Below, piece after piece: positions 1 through 9,132 of a stretch of 64,000 bases of DNA (positions within the stretch are counted from its first letter, which is position 1; each line of letters begins with the position of its first letter). The notes beneath the pieces were generated by a model, which had not been told where the DNA came from, searched no databases, and saw only the letters and a list, made by a program, of their open reading frames with translations. Origin of the DNA: Aequorivita antarctica (GTDB lineage: Bacteria > Bacteroidota > Bacteroidia > Flavobacteriales > Flavobacteriaceae); NCBI RefSeq assembly GCF_007997155.1, contig NZ_VORT01000001.1:434001-498000 (forward strand), given 5' to 3'. A program made the position numbers and the translations under genes.

Positions 1-2
1 TA

Positions 3-338
3 TGCTCTATAATGCTTTTAATGGGTTGTACGGCCACAAGTGAAGAAGATTTGGTTGATACTACCCCAATACCCGAAATAGTTACTTATAGTGAGGATGT
101 AAAGCCAATAATAGACAACAATTGTATTATTTGCCATTCCAATCCTCCACAGAATGGTGCGCCCATGGCTTTGGCTAACTATGAGAATGTAAAGGAAGCG
201 GTTCAAAATAGAAATCTGATTGGTCGTATTTCAAGTGATGATCCTGCTTTCTCTATGCCATTTGGCGGACCTAGATTGCCCCAAAACTTAATAGATATTA
301 TCATTCAATGGAATGAGGACGGATTAATTGAAGAATAA
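3..338 (+). CDS. haem c-binding lipoprotein, 5' end outside window
   Basis: The frame is open to the left edge. The first visible Met lies only five residues before a lipobox-like LMGC, too short for a signal peptide, so the true start is probably upstream. The mature part carries one CxxCH haem c motif (CIICH) and a downstream Met in FSMPFGG that could be the second iron ligand. The domain resembles the small cytochrome-like modules attached to flavobacterial lipoproteins. It probably sits on a membrane facing the periplasm and carries electrons; its partner is unknown. The YceI gene follows 5 bases after its stop, suggesting co-transcription. Confidence 0.7.
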   Translation, partial: CSIMLLMGCTATSEEDLVDTTPIPEIVTYSEDVKPIIDNNCIICHSNPPQNGAPMALANYENVKEAVQNRNLIGRISSDDPAFSMPFGGPRLPQNLIDIIIQWNEDGLIEE

Positions 339-343
339 AAACT

Positions 344-886
344 ATGAAAAGAATATTCTATATCCTGTTATTTTTAAGTGCTACTTGCTATGGCCAAAAT
401 AAATTTATAACCAAAGCAGGGTCATTAAATTTTGAAGCTTCTGTACCTTCTTTTGAAGAAGTCGCTGCAAAAAACAATTCCGTGACGGTAATTATAAATG
501 CCGAAAATGGTGAGATAGCTGCGCTTGCATTAGTTAAGGCATTTCGATTTAAAAATGCTTTAATGGAAGAACACTTCAATGAAAATTACGCTGAATCTGA
601 CAAATTTCCAAAAGCCACTTTCAAAGGAAAATTACTTGCTTTCTCTTTTGAAAAGCTCATCGAGGTTAATGATTTATTCATTGAAGGCGAACTTGAATTC
701 CACGGAGTGTCAAAACACTTCGACAAAATTCCAGTTACTTTGGAATATAGCAATGATAAAATCATTTTGTCGGGAAACTTTAGCGCAAAAGCTTCCGATT
801 TTGATATTAAAATCCCAAAAATTGTTCAAAGCAAAGTCAAAGATGAAGTGCAAATAAACTTCAATTTTGAACTTCTTAAAAAGTAA
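344..886 (+). CDS. YceI family periplasmic protein
   Basis: This 180-residue protein has a short signal peptide (MKRIFYILLFLSATCYGQ) and then a YceI-like lipocalin-type barrel. Family hallmarks include the early SLNFEASVPSFEEV stretch and the central KATFKGK strand. YceI proteins bind isoprenoid or other lipid-like ligands, and some accompany cytochromes. Placement directly after the haem lipoprotein fits a shared periplasmic redox or lipid role, but the ligand cannot be inferred. The gene converges on asnS with 9 bases between the stops. Confidence 0.75.
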   Translation: MKRIFYILLFLSATCYGQNKFITKAGSLNFEASVPSFEEVAAKNNSVTVIINAENGEIAALALVKAFRFKNALMEEHFNENYAESDKFPKATFKGKLLAFSFEKLIEVNDLFIEGELEFHGVSKHFDKIPVTLEYSNDKIILSGNFSAKASDFDIKIPKIVQSKVKDEVQINFNFELLKK

Positions 887-895
887 AAAAGCTTT

Positions 896-2338
896 TTAAA
901 ATTCTGCGTTGCCCGGAGTTCTTGGATAAGGAATTACATCGCGAATGTTACCCATTCCAGTTGTAAACTGCACAAGACGCTCAAAACCAAGTCCGAAACC
1001 ACTGTGAACGGCTGTTCCAAACTTGCGAAGATCCAAATACCAATACAATTCTTTTTCGTCAATGTTCATGGTCTTCATTTTTTGTAACAACACATCATAG
1101 CGTTCTTCCCGTTGTGAGCCACCAACAATTTCTCCAATCCCTGGAAAAAGCACGTCCATTGCACGAACGGTTTTACCGTCGTCATTTAAACGCATATAGA
1201 ACGATTTGATATTTGCGGGATAGTCAAAAAGAATGACTGGGCATTTAAAGTGTTTTTCAACCAAAAACCGCTCGTGCTCGCTTTGAAGATCCGCGCCCCA
1301 TTCATCAATAATATATTTGAATTTTTTCTTTTGGTTTGGCTTGGAGCGTTTCAAAATTTCGATCGCTTCAGTATAGCTAACTCGCTTAAAATTGTTTTCC
1401 AATATAAACAGCAACTTTTCACGAAGCTTCATTTCGCTACGTTCATCCTGCGGTTTGTTCTTTTCTTCTTCTAGTAAACGATTTTCAAGGAATTCAAGAT
1501 CGTCGGCACAGTTTTCTAAAGCGTAGTTTACAACGTATTTAATAAAATCTTCGGCCAAATCCATGTTAGCATCCAAATCGTTGAAGGCAACCTCTGGCTC
1601 AATCATCCAAAACTCCGCCAAGTGGCGACTCGTGTTTGAATTTTCAGCTCTAAAAGTAGGACCGAAAGTATAGACTTTTCCAAGCGCCATTGCATAGGTT
1701 TCGGCTTCTAACTGTCCGCTAACGGTAAGATTGGTTTCCTTTTCGAAGAAATCTTCTTTATAATTTACGTTGCCGTTTTCATCCAATGGTGGGTTTTTAG
1801 CATCTAAATTTGTAACCCGAAACATTTCGCCAGCTCCTTCGGCATCGCTTCCCGTAATGATAGGCGCATGCATATAATTAAACCCGTTCTTTTGAAAGTA
1901 TTCGTGAACTGCAAAAGCAAGTTTTGAGCGCGTACGCATCACGGCGCCAAAAGTATTGGTGCGGATTCTTAAATGTGCCTGTTCGCGCAAGGTTTCGAGC
2001 GAATGTCTTTTTGGTGAAAGTATGGTAAGCTTTACGTCTTCTGGATTTGCTTCCCCCAAAACGGTTAATTTTGAAACCTGTATTTCAACCGTTTGGCCTT
2101 GGCCTTGGCTTTCCACAAGCGTGCCTTTAACTTCTATAGCAGCGCCAACGGTTACTTTTTTTAAGATTTCTTCTTCAAAATTCTCAAAATCCACTACGCA
2201 TTGTAGGGTTTTGATTGTAGATCCGTCATTTAAAGCAATGAATCTATTACTTCTAAAAGAGCGCACCCAACCGCGAACGATTACTTCTACGTGAGTTTTT
2301 TCGCTTTTCAACAATTCAGCTATTGTTTTGTCTTGCAT
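896..2338 (-). CDS. asnS: asparaginyl-tRNA synthetase
   Basis: Charges tRNA-Asn with asparagine in the cytoplasm. The 480-residue protein has an N-terminal OB-fold anticodon-binding domain (about residues 15-100) and a class IIb catalytic core. Motif 2 is visible as FRAENSNTSRHLAEFW, and motif 3 as GFGLGFERL near the C terminus. Length and architecture match bacterial AsnRS rather than the longer bacterial AspRS. A TATCTTTG promoter element lies about 20 bases upstream of the start. The preceding minus-strand gene is the RND exporter, 118 bases away. Confidence 0.95.
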   Translation of the reverse strand: MQDKTIAELLKSEKTHVEVIVRGWVRSFRSNRFIALNDGSTIKTLQCVVDFENFEEEILKKVTVGAAIEVKGTLVESQGQGQTVEIQVSKLTVLGEANPEDVKLTILSPKRHSLETLREQAHLRIRTNTFGAVMRTRSKLAFAVHEYFQKNGFNYMHAPIITGSDAEGAGEMFRVTNLDAKNPPLDENGNVNYKEDFFEKETNLTVSGQLEAETYAMALGKVYTFGPTFRAENSNTSRHLAEFWMIEPEVAFNDLDANMDLAEDFIKYVVNYALENCADDLEFLENRLLEEEKNKPQDERSEMKLREKLLFILENNFKRVSYTEAIEILKRSKPNQKKKFKYIIDEWGADLQSEHERFLVEKHFKCPVILFDYPANIKSFYMRLNDDGKTVRAMDVLFPGIGEIVGGSQREERYDVLLQKMKTMNIDEKELYWYLDLRKFGTAVHSGFGLGFERLVQFTTGMGNIRDVIPYPRTPGNAEF

Positions 2339-2357
2339 GGTCGTTTTTTAAGAGGAG

Positions 2358-2365
2358 CAAAGATA
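2358..2365 (-). promoter_or_regulatory. -7 promoter element for asnS
   Basis: The minus strand reads TATCTTTG, matching the Bacteroidota -7 consensus TAnnTTTG. It lies about 20 bases upstream of the asnS start. No good -33 TTTG is seen at the usual 19-21 base spacing, so the call rests on the -7 element and position. Confidence 0.4.
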
Positions 2366-2456
2366 CTTTTAAATAAAATTCCAAAAAAGTAAAAGCACCA
2401 AATTTCAAAATAAGGATATATGGAAATCTGGACTGCTAATTGCCATTGCTAACGGA

Positions 2457-4859
2457 TTACTCAGTTTCTTCTTCTTTTTCTTCTTCATCGTCAGACAAGA
2501 TTTCAATAGCAGGTTTTTTCATGGTTTCCTTATTTGCTATACTTCTTTCTAGTGAAAGTAGGAGCGTGGGAAGTAAAAGGAGATTGGCCAGCATTGCAAA
2601 AAGGAGTGTTATAGAAACTAAAGCTCCCAAAGCTACCGTTCCTCCAAAACTGGAAATGGTAAATACCGAGAACCCAAAGAAAAGAACAATGGAAGTATAA
2701 AACATACTTACGGTACTCTCGCGAAGTGCTGCATAAACAGACTTCTTGATTTTCCAATCATTGGCTATCAGCTCCTGCCTATACTTTGCCAGAAAGTGAA
2801 TGGTATCATCCACAGAAATACCAAACGCAATGCTAAACACCAAAATGGTGGAAGGTTTTATGGGAACACCCACAAACCCCATCACTCCTGCGGTTATAAT
2901 CAACGGAAGCAAGTTTGGGATAAGTGAAATCACAATCATTTTAAAACTTCGGAACATCCAAGCCATAAATAAGGCGATCAAGAAAATGGCCAAAGAGAGC
3001 GAAAGAATCAAGTTGTTCACCAAATAATGCGTCCCTTTTTGAAAAACCAAGGCTTTACCAGTAACAGAAACATTGTAACGATCTGGTGGAAAAACCTTAT
3101 TTATTTCTTTATGAAGATCTTCCTCAATGTTGTTAAACCTATCGGGCTTGGTATCTTTCATAAACGTGGTAATCCTTGCAAACTGCCCAGTACTGTCCAC
3201 ATAGCTATTCAACAGATTTGTATTTGTGTTGCTGCTTTTGGCATAAGAGAGTATAAAATTCTTTTCCTGGCTGTTGGGAAGCTGGTAATATTCCGGATTG
3301 CCATTATAATAAGCTTGTTTGGAATATTTTACCAATTCCACTACCGAAATAGGCTTTGCGAACTCAGGAATTTCCTTAATGTGGTCCTGTAACTCATCAA
3401 TGCGTTTTAAAGTGGAAAGACTCATAACGCCTTTTTTCTTCTTCGTGTCCACCATTATTTCCAGAGGCATAATGCCTTCATATTCCTTTTCAAAAAAGCG
3501 AATATCGTCAAAAAACCCAGTGTTTTTAGGCATATCCTCAATAAGGCTTCCCGAAATTTTAATGTTGAAAATTCCAATGATGCTTGTGCAAAGAAGTAGA
3601 ATTGCCACAATATAAATCGTGATGCGGCGGTCCCGAACCATCCGCTCTATCCAATGAACAAATTTGTTGATCCAGATTTTGTTCAAATGTTTTAGGTGCT
3701 TGTCTTTTGGCACCGGCATATAACTGTAAATAATGGGAATGATAAGCAAACTCAACAAAAAGATAGCCACAATATTGATGGAAGCCACGATACCGAATTC
3801 ACTCAACAGCTCACTCTTCACCAAAATAAAAGTAGCAAAGCCCGATGCCGTCGTCAGGTTGGTCATCAAAGTTGCATTCCCCACTTTGGTAATAACGCGC
3901 TGCAAAGATTTCGCCTGGTTCCCGTGTAGTTTTATCTCCTGTTGGTATTTATTGATAAGGAAAATACAGTTCGGAATTCCAATCACAATTATCAAAGGTG
4001 GAATCAAAGCTGTAAGCACCGTAATTTCATAATGCATTAGTCCCAAAAATCCGAAAGACCACATTACCCCAATAATCACGGTACACATAGAAATAAAGGT
4101 GGCGCGCCAAGAGCGGAAAAAGAAGAAAAATATAAGCGAAGTAATAAATAGCGCCGCTCCAATAAACAGCCCAATTTCATCAATAATACTCTGCGAATTC
4201 AGCGTCCGGATATACGGCATCCCCGAAGTATAAACCTCTACTCCAGTTTCCGCTTCAAACTTTTTAATAAGCGGAATCAAATCCTCAATCACAAAATCCT
4301 TTCGGGCAGGCGTATTTACAATATCCTTTTTAAGATAAATCGCCGAACGAATACTCTGCTTGTCCGGACTATAAATAAGTCCGTCATAAAACGGAAGTTT
4401 GTTGAAAAGCTCGTCTTTATATACCGCAAGGTTTGCATCTGTAAAAACCGAATCATGGATAAAAGGCACCAACTCAAAACCCGTTGTGTCTTTTTTCTTC
4501 TCCAGCTTTTTTAGGTTGCCAACGGAAAGTGTTAGTTCTACCTCGTTAAATTTGCCAATGTCTTTAGAAAGTTGGTTCCAAGCTTTGAATTTCGCAGGTG
4601 TAAAGATGGTAGAATCCTTCACTCCCATAACAATCAAGTTTCCCTCTTCGCCAAAATGCGAAAGAAACTGATCATACTCAAGATTAACAGGGTGATCATC
4701 CGGCAGCAAATTAGCCTCCGTATAGGTGAAGCGCATGTTCTTCCACTGAAGCGCAAGAAGCACGGTAAGTCCTATAATAACTATTAAAATCCAGGTGCGG
4801 TTCCGCAAAATAAAACGGGCCACCCAGCTCCAAAACCCAATACTGAAAAGTTTGTTCAA
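2457..4859 (-). CDS. RND superfamily exporter (MMPL type)
   Basis: Inner-membrane transporter of 800 residues. The layout is typical of MMPL/RND exporters: a first transmembrane helix near residue 25, a large periplasmic loop (about 45-225), a block of five or six helices (about 230-400), a helix near 415-435, a second periplasmic loop (about 435-640), and a final helix block (about 640-780). The C terminus is strongly acidic (DDEEEKEEETE). Members of this group move lipids, hopanoids or other hydrophobic molecules; the substrate here is unknown. No periplasmic adaptor or outer-membrane channel gene lies alongside. Confidence 0.85.
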   Translation of the reverse strand: MNKLFSIGFWSWVARFILRNRTWILIVIIGLTVLLALQWKNMRFTYTEANLLPDDHPVNLEYDQFLSHFGEEGNLIVMGVKDSTIFTPAKFKAWNQLSKDIGKFNEVELTLSVGNLKKLEKKKDTTGFELVPFIHDSVFTDANLAVYKDELFNKLPFYDGLIYSPDKQSIRSAIYLKKDIVNTPARKDFVIEDLIPLIKKFEAETGVEVYTSGMPYIRTLNSQSIIDEIGLFIGAALFITSLIFFFFFRSWRATFISMCTVIIGVMWSFGFLGLMHYEITVLTALIPPLIIVIGIPNCIFLINKYQQEIKLHGNQAKSLQRVITKVGNATLMTNLTTASGFATFILVKSELLSEFGIVASINIVAIFLLSLLIIPIIYSYMPVPKDKHLKHLNKIWINKFVHWIERMVRDRRITIYIVAILLLCTSIIGIFNIKISGSLIEDMPKNTGFFDDIRFFEKEYEGIMPLEIMVDTKKKKGVMSLSTLKRIDELQDHIKEIPEFAKPISVVELVKYSKQAYYNGNPEYYQLPNSQEKNFILSYAKSSNTNTNLLNSYVDSTGQFARITTFMKDTKPDRFNNIEEDLHKEINKVFPPDRYNVSVTGKALVFQKGTHYLVNNLILSLSLAIFLIALFMAWMFRSFKMIVISLIPNLLPLIITAGVMGFVGVPIKPSTILVFSIAFGISVDDTIHFLAKYRQELIANDWKIKKSVYAALRESTVSMFYTSIVLFFGFSVFTISSFGGTVALGALVSITLLFAMLANLLLLPTLLLSLERSIANKETMKKPAIEILSDDEEEKEEETE

Positions 4860-4880
4860 AGCAATTTTTTATAGACTTCG

Positions 4881-4888
4881 CAAAGGTA
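4881..4888 (-). promoter_or_regulatory. -7 promoter element for the RND exporter
   Basis: The minus strand reads TACCTTTG (consensus TAnnTTTG), 21 bases upstream of the exporter start codon. The -33 element is not clear. Confidence 0.4.
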
Positions 4889-5010
4889 AGTATTCCCAAT
4901 TAGTGGGAGATTTATTTTGTGGGGTATTTTAAAAGGGTGAAAGCTTTACAAAAGCTTTTTGTAGATTTAAAGTCTTATTAAGACATATATGTGTGTTGGC
5001 AATAAAATTT

Positions 5011-5640
5011 ATGAAAAGGATAATTTTAATATTTACTTTAATCATTATTAGTTGTAAGCCTAATAATGATAAAGCTAATCAAAAAGATAGAAACCAAACC
5101 TATGCAATGTATGGGATTATGGTTGGAAAGTATAGTTCCTCTAGTGAGTTCATTCAAAACGAAATTTACTCAACCGTTAATAAATTTGATTTAGTTGAAA
5201 ATAGGGAAGCCAGAATTTATGATAGTCTTACTGTTCAATATTATAAATATTTAGAAAAAGTTTTTTATCAAATTGAAGAAGTCACAACACTTGATCTTCC
5301 AGGTGACTACATCGGAGAACTATCAAACAAAAAACACATAAACAATCTATTCTTTATGAAGAGCGATTACAGTAATTTGGGTATTGAGTACTTATCTAAA
5401 AGAGAAGAATATAAAATACAAATATTAAAGTTGGTCAAAGATAGTAGCTTAGCCTTTCGAATTTCTAAATTTTTGAGTACGGATAATGAAACCGTTCGTG
5501 ATGGTGATGAGATAAGCCATCTTGATTTTTACTTTAAAGATTTACCTCCAATTAGTGTGATGGCGTATTTAAAATATAATCAATATAGCATTTTGGAATT
5601 TGAAAATGAATTTATAAAAAATCAATTAATCAATAATTAA
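5011..5640 (+). CDS. unrecognised lipoprotein
   Basis: I do not recognise this family. The ATG at 5011 is preferred over an in-frame GTG at 4993 because it begins a compact lipoprotein signal (MKRIILIFTLIIISC) with the lipidated Cys at residue 15. The mature protein of about 195 residues is charged, rich in Lys, Glu, Asn and Tyr, and lacks Cys after the lipobox. No enzymatic motif is visible. It stands alone, divergent from the RND exporter, with low GC content compared with neighbouring housekeeping genes. Confidence 0.6.
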   Translation: MKRIILIFTLIIISCKPNNDKANQKDRNQTYAMYGIMVGKYSSSSEFIQNEIYSTVNKFDLVENREARIYDSLTVQYYKYLEKVFYQIEEVTTLDLPGDYIGELSNKKHINNLFFMKSDYSNLGIEYLSKREEYKIQILKLVKDSSLAFRISKFLSTDNETVRDGDEISHLDFYFKDLPPISVMAYLKYNQYSILEFENEFIKNQLINN

Positions 5641-5911
5641 ATATTATCTCCTGCTGGTGCGGGTATCCCGCCCGTATCCTATAAATATTCCCGTTCCCGT
5701 GAACAGCAACTTTTTAATATTCCTTTTAAGCTAATTATTCTCTAACCTTTTTCTTCCAGATATATAGTAAACGGTACTATTATAATACTAAAAAGAGTAT
5801 ATTTTGATATGCAGCTAGCAGGTTTGCAGCATTTTTCCACAAACAAAATAACAAGCTGCCCTTAACAAACCCTTTTCGTAGCTTTACCGCGGAATAACTA
5901 GAAGAAAACAA
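5641..5911. other. gene-free stretch with a small GC-rich palindrome
   Basis: No convincing coding frame was found. Near 5655-5680 there is a short GC-rich palindrome (GCGGGTATCCCGC) followed by a similar partial copy (CCCGTATCC), which stands out from the AT-rich surroundings. The rest is AT-rich with no recognised motif. It separates the orphan lipoprotein from the Imm53 gene and could be a remnant of a lost gene, but nothing shows this directly. Confidence 0.3.
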
Positions 5912-6208
5912 ATGGAAATTATAGACTGGATACAGCATTGGTTTAAGGATAATTGTGACGGGGACTGGGAACAGGGGGAAGGTATTCAAATAACAACTTT
6001 GGACAACCCTGGATGGGAAGTTGAAATTGACATATCAAACACTTCAATAGCCAATATCAATATAGGATGGATACTTAACGAGAATAGTGCGCAAGACTGG
6101 TACGGTGTAAAAATTGAGAACCAAAAATTTAACGCTTCAGGTGACTCTGGAAAACTAAAATTTTTATTAGAGTTATTTAAAGAGATGATAGAGAAAATCG
6201 AAAATTAA
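5912..6208 (+). CDS. Imm53-type immunity protein
   Basis: A small cytoplasmic protein of 98 residues that looks like the Imm53 family of polymorphic-toxin immunity proteins. The features are an opening Trp-rich helix (IIDWIQHWFKDNCDGDWE), then the GIQI-TLDNPGWEVEIDI strand pair, and a Leu/Phe-rich C-terminal helix. Such proteins bind and neutralise a cognate nuclease or other toxin domain. No toxin gene lies on either side: upstream is a gene-free stretch and downstream a short repeat and an unrelated barrel gene. It therefore looks like an orphan immunity gene. The family call is by recognition of the sequence, not a search. Confidence 0.65.
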   Translation: MEIIDWIQHWFKDNCDGDWEQGEGIQITTLDNPGWEVEIDISNTSIANINIGWILNENSAQDWYGVKIENQKFNASGDSGKLKFLLELFKEMIEKIEN

Positions 6209-6228
6209 TACAAATACTGACAAATCAC

Positions 6229-6262
6229 AACTGAGAACCCAGAACCCAGAACTCACAATCGA
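6229..6262. repeat. short tandem repeat of about 7 bases
   Basis: Just after the Imm53 gene the sequence repeats variants of GAACCCA (GAGAACCCA, GAACCCA, GAACTCA, then CGAGAACC). Degenerate low-complexity stretches of this kind are common between flavobacterial genes. Confidence 0.5.
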
Positions 6263-6269
6263 GAACCGA

Positions 6270-7553
6270 TCAAATCTTTAAATTAAAAGTAAACTTAAAG
6301 GAAACATTATCCTCAAAGCTAGGCAAGTTGTAGTACCCATACCTATAGGCAAAGCTCAACCCAAAACCAAGTGCAATCTTATTCAATTCCAAGCCCGCTT
6401 CGTTATAAGGGTGGTCAAGATTATTAAAAGGTATTCCAAAATGGCGGCCAGAATCACTAATATCGCCAATAGCGTGACGTGAAATCACCACCACCTCTGG
6501 TTTCCAGTTTTCCCCAAGCTTAAACCTCCTAAAAGTATGCTTCATTTGAAGCATAGCCAGTTTATCTGAATAAAACTCCCCAAAATACATGGTCTCAAAA
6601 CTCTGCACCCCCGCCACCGAAAACCGTTTAGAAATATTTTCCTTAGTAGGCTGGTTCGGAAAAGCATGAAATAAATGTGTTAACGGCACATCGCCCGTAG
6701 CAAGTTCGCCTTGCAGCAGAAAACTAGTGCTAGAAATGTTTTTTCGCGCAATTTCATAATCAAGCTTCAATCCAAATTTCGCATAATTAAAATCGCTATC
6801 AGCAATTCCTTTAAAGGCCTTTGTAATTTGCGCACTCACTTTCGGCAAAACATCCGTAGCCACTTTTATTCCGTCATCATTTACAATAGAGTCCGTTTGC
6901 AACTTCACACGAAAAGAAAGAATAGCCTCCGCAAGTTTGTATTCATTATACCCTTTGCCGTCCTTTATAAAATAGTAGTTTTCAAAATTGCCAACATCCG
7001 TATGTTGTACCCGCAATTCCGTAAGTATTTTTGGTGAAAGCTCACTTTGTATGTTTACCTGCCACTGGGTATATTTATAAAACTGGGTAATATTGAGCAA
7101 ACGAGGCTCAAAAAGGGAATAAAACCGAGCATCCGTTAAAAAATCATACGTACCAATCTCCTTAATGTCGTCTGTATAATAAAGACTTACCCAAGCCTTC
7201 TTTTCTTTGTTCACCAGCGCGCTCCCGCCCAAGCTATACTTAAAAGTTTCATCCTTAAACCCGTAAGCAATATAGCCGCCAAGCTTATAATTTTCAAAAA
7301 GTTTTTTATTGGTAACACCACCCACTCCCAAACGGAAGCCTTCATGAGCATTATATTTAAAAAGCGTCTTAAGATCAATGTCAAAAAAACCAACAGGAAA
7401 ATAGCCCGTAGTAAATGGGTGCCCTTTTTTTTCAGATATTTCGGAAACAGTTTCCTTTACCCCAGAAACGGTATCATTCTTTGTTTCATTGGTTTCTTGC
7501 GCAAAAGCCGAAAGACCTATTAAGAAAGAAAAAAGGAATAGTATTTTGCGCAT
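6270..7553 (-). CDS. outer-membrane beta-barrel protein (DUF5686 barrel-like)
   Basis: Protein of 427 residues with a signal peptide (MRKILFLFSFLIGLSAFAQ) and a long run of alternating strands ending in the aromatic/hydrophobic strand SFKFTFNLKI, as expected for an outer-membrane barrel. The stretch LFKYNAHEGFRLGVGG followed by YKLGGYIAYGFKDETFKY resembles the C-terminal barrel of DUF5686/carboxypeptidase-regulatory-like proteins. The N-terminal regulatory-like domain of those larger proteins (usually about 800 residues) is absent, so this is a barrel-only relative. Function unknown. It follows frr by 86 bases, with a terminator between. Confidence 0.6.
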   Translation of the reverse strand: MRKILFLFSFLIGLSAFAQETNETKNDTVSGVKETVSEISEKKGHPFTTGYFPVGFFDIDLKTLFKYNAHEGFRLGVGGVTNKKLFENYKLGGYIAYGFKDETFKYSLGGSALVNKEKKAWVSLYYTDDIKEIGTYDFLTDARFYSLFEPRLLNITQFYKYTQWQVNIQSELSPKILTELRVQHTDVGNFENYYFIKDGKGYNEYKLAEAILSFRVKLQTDSIVNDDGIKVATDVLPKVSAQITKAFKGIADSDFNYAKFGLKLDYEIARKNISSTSFLLQGELATGDVPLTHLFHAFPNQPTKENISKRFSVAGVQSFETMYFGEFYSDKLAMLQMKHTFRRFKLGENWKPEVVVISRHAIGDISDSGRHFGIPFNNLDHPYNEAGLELNKIALGFGLSFAYRYGYYNLPSFEDNVSFKFTFNLKI

Positions 7554-7587
7554 ATAGTATGATGGGAAAATTTTTTTAAAAGTAAAA

Positions 7588-7613
7588 ATAAAGCGGCATA
7601 GTTGCCGCTTTAT
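7588..7613 (-). terminator. terminator after the pyrH-frr unit
   Basis: An 11-bp perfect stem (ATAAAGCGGCA / TGCCGCTTTAT) with a 4-base loop. On the minus strand it is followed by a T-rich run, just downstream of the frr stop. Confidence 0.75.
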
Positions 7614-7639
7614 TGTATTTAGTTTAACGATAACGCAAG

Positions 7640-8194
7640 TTATACTGTCATTATTTCCTTTTCCTTTTTTGCCAAGATTTCATCAATCTTTTTAATGTGG
7701 GCATCTGTCATTTCCTGAATATCTTCTTCCAAACTCTTTTTAAGATCTTCTGAAATATCCAAAACTTTAAGGTCGTTATTGGCGTTTTTACGGTCGTTAC
7801 GTACCCCAATTTTTCCTTCTTCGGCAGCAGCTTTTGCTTGTTTTGCCAAATCTCTTCTGCGTTCCTCGGTCAATGGTGGAACAGATATTATTACGCTTTC
7901 CCCATTGTTCATTGGGTTGAAGCCTATGTTTGCCAAATGGATGCCGCGTTCTATTTCAGGAATCATCCCTTTCTCCCATGGTTGGATGGTAATGGTCATC
8001 CCGTCTGGTGTGTTTACGTTCGCAACTTGGCTCAATGGAGTCTGACTTCCATAATAATCTACCATTACACTCCCTACCATAGCTGGTGAAGCTTTTCCGG
8101 CACGAATGTTTACCAATTCTTTTTCAAGATGCTTTAGGGCATTGCCCATTGCTTCTTTTGTGCCTTCAATTATAAAATCTATTTCGTCTTCCAT
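7640..8194 (-). CDS. frr: ribosome recycling factor
   Basis: Releases the post-termination ribosome from mRNA together with EF-G. The 184-residue length matches the family. The core includes the RAGKASPAMV segment and the basic LTEERRRDLAKQAKAAAEEGKIGVRNDR helix region (about residues 108-136), typical of domain I. It lies 49 bases downstream of pyrH on the same strand, a conserved bacterial pairing, and is probably co-transcribed with it. A strong hairpin follows its stop. Confidence 0.97.
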   Translation of the reverse strand: MEDEIDFIIEGTKEAMGNALKHLEKELVNIRAGKASPAMVGSVMVDYYGSQTPLSQVANVNTPDGMTITIQPWEKGMIPEIERGIHLANIGFNPMNNGESVIISVPPLTEERRRDLAKQAKAAAEEGKIGVRNDRKNANNDLKVLDISEDLKKSLEEDIQEMTDAHIKKIDEILAKKEKEIMTV

Positions 8195-8243
8195 ACTAAA
8201 TTTTTTTAAGCTGAATTTTGCCTTTCAAAAATTAAACCAATAA

Positions 8244-8951
8244 TTATAAATTCACTTTTGTGCCAATCTTTTCTCCAGAAACCACTTTCAGCAGATTTCC
8301 TTTAGTGTTCATGTCAAAAACTATAATAGGCAATTCGTTTTCCTGGCTCAAGGTGAAAGCAGTGGTGTCCATTACTTTCAATCCTTTCTGCAACACATCT
8401 TCAAAACTAATAAAATCGAATTTTGTTGCAAGTTTGTCTTTTTCTGGGTCGCTGGTATAGATTCCATCCACACGTGTTCCTTTCAAAATAACATCTGCAC
8501 CAATCTCGATAGCTCTTAAAACCGCGGCTGAATCTGTTGTAAAATAAGGATTTCCCGTTCCCCCTCCAAAAATAACAACACGTCCTTTTTCTAAATGGCG
8601 AATTGCTTTTCTCCGAATAAAAGGCTCGGCCACTTCATTGATGTTGATGGCACTCTGTAAACGAGTGGGTACATCTTCATTTTCCAGTGCGCTTTGCAAA
8701 GCCAGTCCGTTAATAACGGTTGCCAACATTCCCATATGGTCACCCTGTACACGGTCCATCCCGCTGCTGGCGCCAGACAAGCCTCTAAAAATGTTACCGC
8801 CGCCAATTACAATGGCCACTTCAACGCCTCTTTCAGTAATTTGTTTTATCTCTTGTGCGTATTCTTTAATACGAATGGGGTCAATGCCGTACTGTTGATT
8901 GCCCATCAAGGCTTCGCCGGAAAGTTTTAAAAGTATTCTTTTATAGTGCAT
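8244..8951 (-). CDS. pyrH: UMP kinase
   Basis: Phosphorylates UMP to UDP in pyrimidine nucleotide synthesis. The frame extends to 9110, but the ATG at 8951 is chosen: it gives the canonical start [17 protein letters not shown] and a 235-residue protein, the family's usual size. The extra 53 residues upstream look like intergenic DNA read through. Amino-acid-kinase motifs are present: [15 protein letters not shown], and [21 protein letters not shown] promoter element lies about 20 bases upstream. frr follows. Confidence 0.96.
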   Translation of the reverse strand: MHYKRILLKLSGEALMGNQQYGIDPIRIKEYAQEIKQITERGVEVAIVIGGGNIFRGLSGASSGMDRVQGDHMGMLATVINGLALQSALENEDVPTRLQSAININEVAEPFIRRKAIRHLEKGRVVIFGGGTGNPYFTTDSAAVLRAIEIGADVILKGTRVDGIYTSDPEKDKLATKFDFISFEDVLQKGLKVMDTTAFTLSQENELPIIVFDMNTKGNLLKVVSGEKIGTKVNL

Positions 8952-8969
8952 AATTTGGGTTTGTTGGGG

Positions 8970-8977
8970 CAAAAATA
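8970..8977 (-). promoter_or_regulatory. -7 promoter element for pyrH-frr
   Basis: The minus strand reads TATTTTTG (consensus TAnnTTTG), about 19 bases upstream of the chosen pyrH start. This also argues that the shorter pyrH start is right, because the longer frame would place the element inside coding sequence. Confidence 0.4.
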
Positions 8978-9132
8978 AAGAAAAATATTGATGCGGTGGA
9001 AGTAATTGAAAAAAGTAGTTTTTAAGAAGCAGATCGTAAGAAAAATAAAAAGAATATTTTTTTATGATGACATTCCCAAGATTATTTCGATTTATAAATA
9101 ATGAAAACAACTAATCCTTAAAGTTTCACATT

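Noticed and set aside
8952-9110. N-terminal extension of pyrH
   Set aside because: It would put a TAnnTTTG promoter element inside coding sequence and add 53 residues not found in UMP kinases.
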